From Brevundimonas sp. (GTDB lineage: Bacteria > Pseudomonadota > Alphaproteobacteria > Caulobacterales > Caulobacteraceae): a stretch of DNA of 64,000 nucleotides. The DNA lies in contig SCVB01000042.1 in the NCBI GenBank assembly GCA_004296955.1, positions 102,692 through 166,691 on the forward strand, written 5' to 3'. Under the pieces are notes generated by a model. The model was not told the origin of the DNA, made no database searches, and was given only the letters and a program-made list of their open reading frames with translations. Below, one piece after another: positions 16,507 through 23,287 of the stretch (positions within the stretch are counted from its first letter, which is position 1; each line of letters begins with the position of its first letter). The position numbers were made by a program, and so were the translations under genes.

Positions 16507-18453
16507 ATGACCGAGCCGCGCGACCCGGACCTGTTCAACTGGCGTCCGCCCCTGACGGCCCGGCGAGAGACGCCTCCGGTCGGTCGAACCGCTCGCCTGG
16601 TCGGCAGGGCCACGCCGGGGATGCCGCCGCGCGCCCGGGCCCGGCACTTCTCCGCCAAGGGATCGGCGCAGCGGGTGCGGCCGGTGCGGTCGGCGACGGG
16701 CGGGCAGCGCCGGGTGATCGTCAAGGCCCGGGTGGTGTGCATGACGCCGGGCGCGAAGAAGGCGCTGATGACCCACGTCCGCTATGTGGCCCGCGAGGGC
16801 GCCGGGGCGGAAGGAGAGGAGGGGCGGTATTTCGACGCCCGCAGCGATGCCGCTGACGCCCGCGCCTTCGCCGGTCGGTGCGAAACGGACCGGCATCACT
16901 TCCGGCTGATCGTGAACCCGGAAGACGGTCGCGACCTTCCCGACCTCAAGGCCTATGCGCGGCGCTTCATGGCCCAAGTCGAGAGCGACATCGGGACGCC
17001 GCTGGATTGGGTGGCGGGGGCGCATTTCGACACCGGCCGACCGCACCTCCACATCCTGCTCAGGGGCAAGCGCGACGACGGGCGCGATCTCGTCCTGCCC
17101 CGGGAGTATGTCAGCCACGGTCTCAGGGGCCGCGCCCAGGAACTGGCCACCGAGATCCTCGGACCGCGGCAGGAGCAGTCCTCCGACATGGAGCGAGAGA
17201 TCACGGCCGACCGGTTCACCCGGCTGGACCGGACCCTGCTGGCGGAGGTCCGCGACGGACAGCTGGCATTGGGGAGCCTTCCGCCCGAGCAGCAGTCGGA
17301 CGCGCTGCGTCGGCTGGTCCATCTGGAGACGCGTGGGTGGGCGACGCGGGAGGGGCCGGAGCGGTGGTCCGTGCCTGCGGACTTCCGGGAGCGTCTGCAG
17401 TCTCACGGCGAGCGGGAGGCCCGGGAACGGGCGGCGACCAAGGCGTTGTGGGGCTCGCCGTGGTCCGGCCAGATCGACCGACTGGAACCGCTGGAACTGG
17501 CGACGGGAGAGGCTGTGACCGGCGCCTATGTCGGGGTGCAGCCGATCGGGCCCTATGGGTCAGGACCCCAGGCTCTGGTGCTGGAGACCTTCGAGGGGCG
17601 GCTGGGGCATGCTCGCCTGCCCGGTCTGGATGCAGCTCTGGTGCTGGATCGCGTCCCGCCCGGGGCCATCGTCCAGGTCCATGCGCAGCCCCGCCCGGTC
17701 CGCGGGTCAGATCAGACCATCGCGGAGGTTGCTGGAGGGAGCGGCGGGACGTACTCGGCGGCGGTGCACCGGTCGCTGAGGCCTGACGACAGCTCCGCCT
17801 TCATCGACCGTCATCTGCGGCGGCTAGAGGCCATGAGCCGCGAGGGCGTTTGCCGCTCTCTGGGAGAAGGACGGTTCGCGATCGGGGCGGACTATCCCGA
17901 GGCCGCCGCCGTCGTCGATCGAGCGAAGCTTGGAGGAACGGAGCTACGCATCCAGGTTCGGGACCCCCGCCCGCTGGAGGCGCAAGTCCGGGCGCAGGCG
18001 TTCACTTGGCTGGACCGGTGTCTGCGGGATCAGGTCGACATCCCATCGGGCGGCCGCTTGGCCGGGGAGGCGAATATCCGGCTTGAGGAGCGAGCGGGGG
18101 TGCTGCGGGCCTGGGGTCTCGGCTCGGGGGAGCCGCTAAGACTCGGCAAGACCGACGAGACGGCTTTGGGCTCGATGGAAGTGAAGAGCGTGTTCGAGCG
18201 GCTCGGCGCTCACGGCAAGCCGGTCGAACTCGCCAGGGCCGGCCAGACCTTCTCCGGGGTCTACATGGAGAAGATCCATGTCGCGGGGATGCCCTACGCG
18301 GTCGTCGAGGGTCGCCACGGGATCACCTTGGCGCCGTGGCGCGCGGCTCTTGAGGCATGCCGGGGCCAGGCCATGACCGGGGTCCTGCAGGGCCGCTCCG
18401 TGGACTTCCGCTTCGGCCAGCAGCTTGGTCGAGGGCAGGGGCTGGAACTCTAG
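16507..18453 (+). CDS. VirD2-like relaxase with DUF3363 domain
   Basis: The 648-residue protein contains a basic, low-complexity N-terminus, then 'VRYVAREG' with candidate nicking Tyr93, 'HHFRLIVNPEDG', and the metal-binding HUH-type element 'GRPHLHILLRG'. The remaining ~400 residues match the DUF3363-type tail of alphaproteobacterial plasmid and ICE relaxases. It would nick oriT and pilot the DNA strand into a recipient. GGAG seven bases before the ATG supports the start. The adjacent 189-bp interval (16318-16506) is the natural place for oriT, but I could not define one. No coupling protein is present. Confidence 0.88.
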   Translation: MTEPRDPDLFNWRPPLTARRETPPVGRTARLVGRATPGMPPRARARHFSAKGSAQRVRPVRSATGGQRRVIVKARVVCMTPGAKKALMTHVRYVAREGAGAEGEEGRYFDARSDAADARAFAGRCETDRHHFRLIVNPEDGRDLPDLKAYARRFMAQVESDIGTPLDWVAGAHFDTGRPHLHILLRGKRDDGRDLVLPREYVSHGLRGRAQELATEILGPRQEQSSDMEREITADRFTRLDRTLLAEVRDGQLALGSLPPEQQSDALRRLVHLETRGWATREGPERWSVPADFRERLQSHGEREARERAATKALWGSPWSGQIDRLEPLELATGEAVTGAYVGVQPIGPYGSGPQALVLETFEGRLGHARLPGLDAALVLDRVPPGAIVQVHAQPRPVRGSDQTIAEVAGGSGGTYSAAVHRSLRPDDSSAFIDRHLRRLEAMSREGVCRSLGEGRFAIGADYPEAAAVVDRAKLGGTELRIQVRDPRPLEAQVRAQAFTWLDRCLRDQVDIPSGGRLAGEANIRLEERAGVLRAWGLGSGEPLRLGKTDETALGSMEVKSVFERLGAHGKPVELARAGQTFSGVYMEKIHVAGMPYAVVEGRHGITLAPWRAALEACRGQAMTGVLQGRSVDFRFGQQLGRGQGLEL

Positions 18454-18743
18454 GCGCCGGGCCGGTCACCGTAATCCGCGGCCTGCCACACGCCCATGCG
18501 GCGCGGCTGGCTTGAGGAGGAGCGCAGGTCGGTCAGCTGGCTGCGCGCCCACTCATGAAGCTTGCTCTTCGGATAGTAGGGGGTTCGGCCCAGATGCAGG
18601 CATGGCGGCCCGTCTGATCGCGTGCAGAAGATCTTGGCGAGAGTGGAGGGGGCTCTTCGGATGCCCATCGTCGCCAGTTCGCGCGACGCCTCCTTACGGG
18701 TCAGCAGGGTGTCTTCGGTCGGTCCAAGTTGAAGGCCAGGCAT
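18450..18743 (-). CDS. Excisionase-like helix-turn-helix protein
   Basis: The 97-residue protein has a small HTH of the AlpA/excisionase kind: 'LLTRKEASRELATMG' at the start and 'LGRTPYYPKSKLHEWARSQL' as the wing. Such proteins often lie beside DUF3363 relaxases in mobile elements and act as recombination directionality or transfer regulators. I preferred the internal ATG at 18743 because upstream residues look non-coding. Its 3' end overlaps the convergent relaxase stop by four bases. Function is inferred from fold and position. Confidence 0.7.
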   Translation of the reverse strand: MPGLQLGPTEDTLLTRKEASRELATMGIRRAPSTLAKIFCTRSDGPPCLHLGRTPYYPKSKLHEWARSQLTDLRSSSSQPRRMGVWQAADYGDRPGA

Positions 18744-18908
18744 GGGGAAACTCCACAGAATGATCCCCGACCGTGCGATTCTGTCGGGGACAGTCAATGG
18801 ACCCCATTCAAGGCGATCACGGCGGTGTTGTTTCACCGCTCATCAGATCATTTCAGGGCGTTCTACCCGCTCACGACCGGTCGAGCGATTGTGATCGGAC
18901 GTGCGACC

Positions 18909-19139
18909 TCAGGTCTTCAGGCGGACGCCTGGGCCGCCTTGGGCATCGGCGGGGATGAAGACGACGCCAGCGTCCTCAAGCGTCTGTTGGATGCGGCCCA
19001 GGTTCGTCGCAAGGATCGCTCCTCGCTCGGTCTCGAAACGAAGGATCGTCGAGTCAGCGACACCGGCCAACTCCGCCAGTTGTCTCACACTGAATCTCAG
19101 GGCCGCGCGCGCCATTCTCACCTGTGCCGCACTGATCAT
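18909..19139 (-). CDS. Small XRE-type HTH regulator
   Basis: The 76-residue protein is almost entirely a lambda-repressor-like HTH: 'VRMARAALRFSVRQLAEL' then 'GVADSTILRFETERG', with a short conserved tail 'DAGVVFIPAD'. The ATG at 19139 has AGAGGA upstream; an earlier ATG at 19160 has none. It is probably the regulator of the divergent pair formed with the gene at 19274. Three GAAATTC-type sites lie in the shared promoter and are its likely operators. Confidence 0.88.
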   Translation of the reverse strand: MISAAQVRMARAALRFSVRQLAELAGVADSTILRFETERGAILATNLGRIQQTLEDAGVVFIPADAQGGPGVRLKT

Positions 19140-19143
19140 AGTC

Positions 19144-19193
19144 GAAATTCCTCTACGCATGACGGAATTTCGTTGACAACATCACCGAAATTC
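19144..19193. promoter_or_regulatory. Triple GAAATTC operator between divergent genes
   Basis: GAAATTC occurs at 19144-19150 and 19187-19193, with its reverse complement GAATTTC at 19165-19171. The starts are 21 and 22 bp apart, about two DNA turns, so all three face the same side of the helix. A TTGACA -35-like hexamer (plus strand, 19173-19178) lies between them. This is a good arrangement for cooperative binding by the adjacent XRE protein. Confidence 0.6.
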
Positions 19194-19273
19194 GGTCGAC
19201 TATAGAGACTTTCCCATCAAACTCCACTGTTCAGCCACGCTGAACGGCCGAGCTGCTGCGCGGAGATTGGCGC

Positions 19274-19720
19274 ATGACTGGACGTTCGCGACCTAAACTG
19301 AAGCTGACACGGCGAGCCGTAGTTCAAGCTGCCGCCCTATTATCGGCGCCGCCGGGCCGAGCGACGGCTACATCTGCGGCTGCCCTTTGTGTGGAGTGGC
19401 TCCGCACTGATCTCCGCTTGGAGACTCTCACCTTGGAATGGAGCCGGGCCGAGAGCGACCTGATCGCCACGACCGTCGGCCCGGCTTCCTCCAATCCGAC
19501 AAACCGAATGCAGCGATTAGAGCGTGAGATCGCACTCATCGATCGGAAGCGATCCGTTCTGCTCGACCGCATAGTGACAACCCCTGCGGGGAGTCCTGAG
19601 GAGGCTGTGAGCAAACTCATTGTGGCCAAGAGGCTACTGGAAGGGGAGGGCGGGGCCGAGCACGATCTCGTAGCGGATGCAGTCATGCGTCTGGCGACCG
19701 TCCACGGGCTGGTCGACTGA
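19274..19720 (+). CDS. Hypothetical protein, 148 residues
   Basis: I do not recognise this protein. It has a basic N-terminus ('RSRPKLKLTRRAV'), an Ala-rich segment and a charged helical middle ('RMQRLEREIALIDRKRSVLL') that could form a coiled coil. The ATG is 134 bp from the divergent XRE start and is likely controlled by the GAAATTC sites. It is convergent with the JAB gene of the conjugation operon (99 bp apart). The coding call rests on a clean ATG-to-TGA frame filling an otherwise empty interval. Confidence 0.6.
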   Translation: MTGRSRPKLKLTRRAVVQAAALLSAPPGRATATSAAALCVEWLRTDLRLETLTLEWSRAESDLIATTVGPASSNPTNRMQRLEREIALIDRKRSVLLDRIVTTPAGSPEEAVSKLIVAKRLLEGEGGAEHDLVADAVMRLATVHGLVD

Positions 19721-19819
19721 TTCCGTCGACTAAGCGCCAGGAGCGGACATTGAGGCCTCGGCGAGAACAGGACGTACCCGCCGAGCCTCGTGGGGGCACC
19801 AGAGACCGGAATGGGCCCG

Positions 19820-20320
19820 TCAGTCGTTCTCCGCGAGGCCCAGTCGGGGCCAATCTTTCGGCGCATCCATCAGGATGAATTTACAATCCTGCGCCGAAGC
19901 CGGCTGGAACAGACGCCCGCGAGGCTGATGCCAAGCGTTTGCAGTCCAGCCACCCTCGCCCTCCGCGGCAATCAGCATCACCGCATCAGGTACCTTTCGC
20001 CCCAACTTCTGTAGCGTGCGTCTGTCGATGTCGCTCATCTGCGCCACGCCCTCAGGGTGCGTATGCCAGTCGCCGAGGTAGTCGAGATCGCCCTTGGTCC
20101 GGGCAAATGCCTTGTCGATCTGATCGATTTGCCACGTGTGGTCCGGCAAAAACATGTGCCGTCCGTGAAGGGCTCGAGGGCCCGGCCCGATGAGGCCCGC
20201 AACGATGCGGTCATTTCCCTGCCGCCATCCCATCAAAACGCCGCCGGTCTCGAGAGGCGAAAACGTTCTGGCTTGATCAATGAGTTCGTTGAACGTGTCG
20301 TGTCCGATCCAAACCCTCAT
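19820..20320 (-). CDS. JAB/JAMM-family isopeptidase-like protein (Cap3-like)
   Basis: The 166-residue protein has the full JAMM zinc-peptidase motif: E24 in 'PLETGGVLMG', H86-T-H88-P, seven residues, then S96-D-I-D99. All catalytic residues are present. Proteins of this type (Cap3 in CBASS, prokaryotic JAB proteins next to E1/E2 genes) cleave modifier-target bonds or trim a modifier precursor. The ATG at 20320 overlaps the E2-E1 stop as ATGA; a longer open frame upstream lies within the E2-E1 gene and is a shadow. It is the last gene of the three-gene operon. Confidence 0.92.
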   Translation of the reverse strand: MRVWIGHDTFNELIDQARTFSPLETGGVLMGWRQGNDRIVAGLIGPGPRALHGRHMFLPDHTWQIDQIDKAFARTKGDLDYLGDWHTHPEGVAQMSDIDRRTLQKLGRKVPDAVMLIAAEGEGGWTANAWHQPRGRLFQPASAQDCKFILMDAPKDWPRLGLAEND

Positions 20321-22077
20321 GTTGAAGAACAGCCGGAGCAGCGCGGGTGCGGGGTGATCTGCGTCGTGGTCCACCTCGGCAGTATGCGGTTCACGTCGTC
20401 CACCAACTCCAAGGTCGCCAGCGACCAATCCCCCGACTTGCGCGCGCCCGGGGCAAGGACCTCGATGGCGCTGCGGACCAATTCGAGCGACACCTCCTGA
20501 AGGTCGAACGCTCCGCCGGTGAAAGTCGGCGCGTTGCAGCCAACCGGCGTCATCGTGCCCGCCGGGTCAACAGGAGGGATGGGCAGGGAACGATCGTGCC
20601 AGTGCTCGTCTAGGCAGACGCGGCATCCGGCCTTGTCAGTATTGAACCGCGCTACCACTCCTCCGGCCGCGCCCTCGGTTGCGTGCCCCATGATGTAGGG
20701 CTTGCCCATTTCGCGACAGAGCAGTGCAAGAGCCTGCTGACATTCAGTCGAGGCTGAGGCGTCTACAACTACGTCCGTCCGGGCAACCAACTCCCGCAGC
20801 CAAGCCACGGGATGGTGATCGGCCTCTCGGGCCAATGCGATATCAGAGACGGTCGCGCCCAGTCGGCGGAAGTAGCCTTTGACCTCGGCGGTAGGATAGT
20901 TGCGGGCAAGGTGGAACTGCAGCGCATGAGCTTTGGGCAGACCCCACACCTCTCGCCCCAGTGCCCAACGAACGCCATTTCCAGGTTCAACGCGATCACC
21001 GTCGATGATCTCCAGTCGACCCAAGCCGGCGCGAACGAGGTCCTGCGCCACGAAACATCCGATCGCGCCGGCACCGACGAGCAGCGCAGACTTTGACTGG
21101 AGGCTTTCGGCCACGGTCACGCGCGCTAGAACGTCCGGAGCATATCTGAGGCCCGTGACCAGTCTGTTTTCCCAGCCGGACGGCCGACGACGCGACACGA
21201 CGAACAGACAGCCCGGGCCGTTGCTCCCGTATTCAATTTCTTCGTCGAAAACGATCACCGTCAAAATGGCCGCTCCGGCCGCTATCTCACCCATCTTCTG
21301 GCGCAGGCGCGGCTGCAGGGCGACTGCCTTGTCGATGGCGGTTTCCGCCGCTGCAAACAGCGAGTCGGCATCGTCTACAGCGCTCGGGGTCAGGTGCACC
21401 CATCGCCCCATCACGAGGGCTTCGCCCTCCAAACTCTTCCAAGGGGTGAATGGCGGTGCGAGCCAGGGTTTACCGTTCAACGGTTCAACGGATCGCAGCA
21501 CGGCCTCAAACGTCTCCGGTCCGAAAGGGCGAGCCCGAAGGGTGAATTTCGCAATGCCCACGCCCGTGGCGGGGACGGCCTGCTGCGCATCGAAAATGAC
21601 GACGGAATGCTCTTCCGCCTGGTGGACGAAGTAGTTGCTGAGCGGGTCGGGGGTATGCTCTTCGAGCGACCGGGCATCCTCTCGCCGATGCTCGGCGTGA
21701 GCCAAAGCCGCCTCGAACACCTTCGGCAGTTGCTCGGCGATAAGGTCAGCGACTCGCTCATTGGGTCGCCACTCCCCCGAGTCCTGAGTCAGGAGGCACA
21801 GTGTGCCGAAAACCGGGTCTTGATGCCTCGCCAGCTTAAGCTCGGGGGCGGAAACATGGGCGCGACCGTAGGGGTGAAAAGGCGAGTAGCCGACGCGCAG
21901 CCGAACTGGGCCCGGGTGCGGCCAGTCGACTTCGAGGATCAGATAGCCATCCTTCTGATAAGCGATCGTGGTGGACGCGCCGTGCTGGTCGAACGCGGCG
22001 AGTTCGGACTGGAGGAGGCCGGGGTAGCGCAGCCACCAGTCCAGAGGCTCCGACTGGAGCTGCGCTTTTCCGTGCAT
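20317..22077 (-). CDS. E2-E1 fusion ubiquitin-transfer-like enzyme (Cap2-like, ThiF domain)
   Basis: The 586-residue protein has two parts. Residues ~10-125 match a bacterial E2-like fold, with candidate catalytic Cys94 in 'FGTLCLL', followed by 'EWRPNERVADLI'. Residues ~325-586 form a ThiF/E1 adenylation domain: nucleotide loop 'VGAGAIG' (334-340), 'IIDGDRVEPGN' and R370, a candidate E1 catalytic Cys514 in 'PVGCNAPTF', and zinc-type pairs C485/C488 and C580/C583. The order E2-then-E1 is that of Cap2 in type II CBASS. It should adenylate a C-terminal carboxylate and transfer it through two cysteines to a target. The ATG at 22077 is one base after the upstream gene's stop. Confidence 0.92.
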   Translation of the reverse strand: MHGKAQLQSEPLDWWLRYPGLLQSELAAFDQHGASTTIAYQKDGYLILEVDWPHPGPVRLRVGYSPFHPYGRAHVSAPELKLARHQDPVFGTLCLLTQDSGEWRPNERVADLIAEQLPKVFEAALAHAEHRREDARSLEEHTPDPLSNYFVHQAEEHSVVIFDAQQAVPATGVGIAKFTLRARPFGPETFEAVLRSVEPLNGKPWLAPPFTPWKSLEGEALVMGRWVHLTPSAVDDADSLFAAAETAIDKAVALQPRLRQKMGEIAAGAAILTVIVFDEEIEYGSNGPGCLFVVSRRRPSGWENRLVTGLRYAPDVLARVTVAESLQSKSALLVGAGAIGCFVAQDLVRAGLGRLEIIDGDRVEPGNGVRWALGREVWGLPKAHALQFHLARNYPTAEVKGYFRRLGATVSDIALAREADHHPVAWLRELVARTDVVVDASASTECQQALALLCREMGKPYIMGHATEGAAGGVVARFNTDKAGCRVCLDEHWHDRSLPIPPVDPAGTMTPVGCNAPTFTGGAFDLQEVSLELVRSAIEVLAPGARKSGDWSLATLELVDDVNRILPRWTTTQITPHPRCSGCSST

Positions 22078-22078
22078 G

Positions 22079-22261
22079 TCAGCCCACCGGGCGGTGCGAC
22101 GGCGGATGGCTGGGCACCGGCGGACCATCGGGACGGCCGGGGGTGTGGCTCGGCGGGCCGTTCGGAACGTCGGGTTGAGTCGGGTGATCGGGATGGCCCG
22201 GATTCTCCGGGCGACCCGGCTTGTCCGGGTGATCCGGCTTCTCAGGCTTGTTGTTCGACAT
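22079..22261 (-). CDS. 60-residue x-x-Pro repeat protein ending in glycine (candidate modifier)
   Basis: The product has 20 prolines in 60 residues, mostly one every third position (KPEKPDHPDKPGRPENPGHP and onwards), with the other residues mainly Asp, His, Gly, Lys, Arg and Asn. It ends 'SHRPVG', that is, in a C-terminal glycine. GAGG lies six bases before the ATG at 22261. The stop TGA (22081-22079) is followed by one base and then the ATG of the E2-E1 gene, showing tight coupling. A polyproline-II rod is likely, not a beta-grasp ubiquitin fold. Proposed role: substrate activated through its C-terminal Gly by the E1 domain. An alternative start at 22339 would add 26 residues. Confidence 0.7.
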   Translation of the reverse strand: MSNNKPEKPDHPDKPGRPENPGHPDHPTQPDVPNGPPSHTPGRPDGPPVPSHPPSHRPVG

Positions 22262-22290
22262 GGCGTACCTCGGTCGGTTGTTGAAACGCA

Positions 22291-22416
22291 GGACCAAGGT
22301 CCGGCGAGTCATGAAACCCGGAATCGGGTTTGTGGTCAAGGGAAACAGTTAATGCGCTTATCTCACAAACATATTGTTTGCGGTGTTGACAGTCCGGGCG
22401 GCTCGGACCAAACAAT
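22291..22416. promoter_or_regulatory. Divergent promoter/operator between the E2-E1 operon and the XRE-ImmA genes
   Basis: The interval holds GGACC-AA-GGTCC (22291-22302), AAACCCG-GAAT-CGGGTTT (22314-22331), and a perfect palindrome CAAACA-TAT-TGTTTG (22366-22380). A further half-site CAAACAAT lies at 22409-22416. A plus-strand TTGACA (22386-22391) lies between the palindrome and the half-site, with AACAAT at 22411-22416 as a weak -10 placing transcription start at or next to the ATG at 22422. The XRE protein is the obvious ligand, possibly controlling both directions. Confidence 0.55.
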
Positions 22417-22421
22417 CTTTC

Positions 22422-22757
22422 ATGGCCGCTGATCCCCGTTACCTAGCATTCGGCGAGGCGATGGCCGTGCGCCGAGAGCATCTGCGGATGACGCAGGCTG
22501 AGCTGGCGAGCCGCGTGAGCCTTTCGCGGGCGTCCATCGCGAATATCGAACGGGGGCGGCAAAGCGTGCTTCTTCATCACGCCTGCGACATCGCGGTGGC
22601 ACTGGGCTTGGCGGTCACCGACTTGCTGCCCGCTCCGACGAAAAGCACGATTGAAGATCGAGCACTGTCAGTGTCGAATCCGGTAAGCCCGAAAGCTCAC
22701 GCTCAGATCAATGATCTGATCGCCACAGCATTGGCTTCGGCCAAAGTTCGACCGTGA
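22422..22757 (+). CDS. XRE-family transcriptional regulator paired with ImmA-type peptidase
   Basis: The 111-residue protein has a classical HTH: 'MAVRREHLRMTQAELASRV' then 'SLSRASIANIERGRQ'. The ATG at 22422 lies directly after a promoter-like sequence, so the mRNA may be leaderless; an upstream frame start at 22374 would put the promoter inside the gene. The stop overlaps the next start as GTGA. XRE/ImmA pairs form stress-responsive switches in which the peptidase cleaves the repressor. By position it may control the adjacent conjugation operon. Confidence 0.9.
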   Translation: MAADPRYLAFGEAMAVRREHLRMTQAELASRVSLSRASIANIERGRQSVLLHHACDIAVALGLAVTDLLPAPTKSTIEDRALSVSNPVSPKAHAQINDLIATALASAKVRP

Positions 22758-23278
22758 GCGCGGCCGATGTCGGATTCGCGAGGGAATCTGCACGCGCCTT
22801 GCTGCTTGAAGTGGGGGTGAAAGCCGCCCCGGTTCCCATCGAGCGGATCATCAAGTCACGGGGCATCATTCTGCAGTACGCTCCGCTGTCCGATGAGTTA
22901 TCCGGAATGGCGTATATCCGCGGCGGCGTCGGCATTATCGGAGTGAATGCCTTGCATCATCCGAACCGACAGCGGTTCACCGCGGCGCATGAGCTTGCTC
23001 ATCATCAGCTACACCCCGAGCACCTTCGCGCTGAGGTGCACGTCGACAAGGTCTTTCGGGTGCTCCACCGCGATAGCCGGGCGAGCCTAGGCGTCGACAC
23101 CAAAGAGGTAGAAGCGAATGCTTTCGCCGCAGAACTGCTAATGCCGCAATTTTTGCTGAGAGATCTCGTGGACCCTGACGGCTTGGACGTGGACGACGAT
23201 GACAGGATCGAAGCCTTGGCGCGCAAGTTCCGGGTGAGCCCGTCCGCTATGCGCTATCGGCTTGGCGCCTGGGACTAG
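22754..23278 (+). CDS. ImmA/IrrE-family metallopeptidase
   Basis: The 174-residue protein contains the zincin motif H79-E80-L-A-H83 within 'AAHELAHHQLH' and a later 'EANAFAAELLMP', both diagnostic of the ImmA/IrrE (DUF955) family. These peptidases cleave a partner XRE repressor on DNA damage or another signal. The GTG start overlaps the XRE stop (GTGA), which supports a dedicated pair. The C-terminus ('LARKFRVSPSAMRYRLG') resembles the helical tail common in these proteins. Confidence 0.93.
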   Translation: MSAADVGFARESARALLLEVGVKAAPVPIERIIKSRGIILQYAPLSDELSGMAYIRGGVGIIGVNALHHPNRQRFTAAHELAHHQLHPEHLRAEVHVDKVFRVLHRDSRASLGVDTKEVEANAFAAELLMPQFLLRDLVDPDGLDVDDDDRIEALARKFRVSPSAMRYRLGAWD

Positions 23279-23287
23279 AGCGCCGCC

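Noticed and set aside
16318-17406. N-terminal extension of the NYN protein
   Set aside because: The open frame runs antisense into the relaxase; a good ribosome-binding site supports the GTG at 16317.
19820-22077. PRTRC plasmid cassette (ThiF/JAB-related)
   Set aside because: The E1 is fused to an E2-like domain and the other PRTRC proteins (ParB-related and small B-F proteins) are absent.
19820-22261. Calling the operon type II CBASS
   Set aside because: Cap2-like and Cap3-like proteins are present, but no CD-NTase motif (GS...D-x-D) or CBASS effector is encoded between 8.4 and 33.8 kb.
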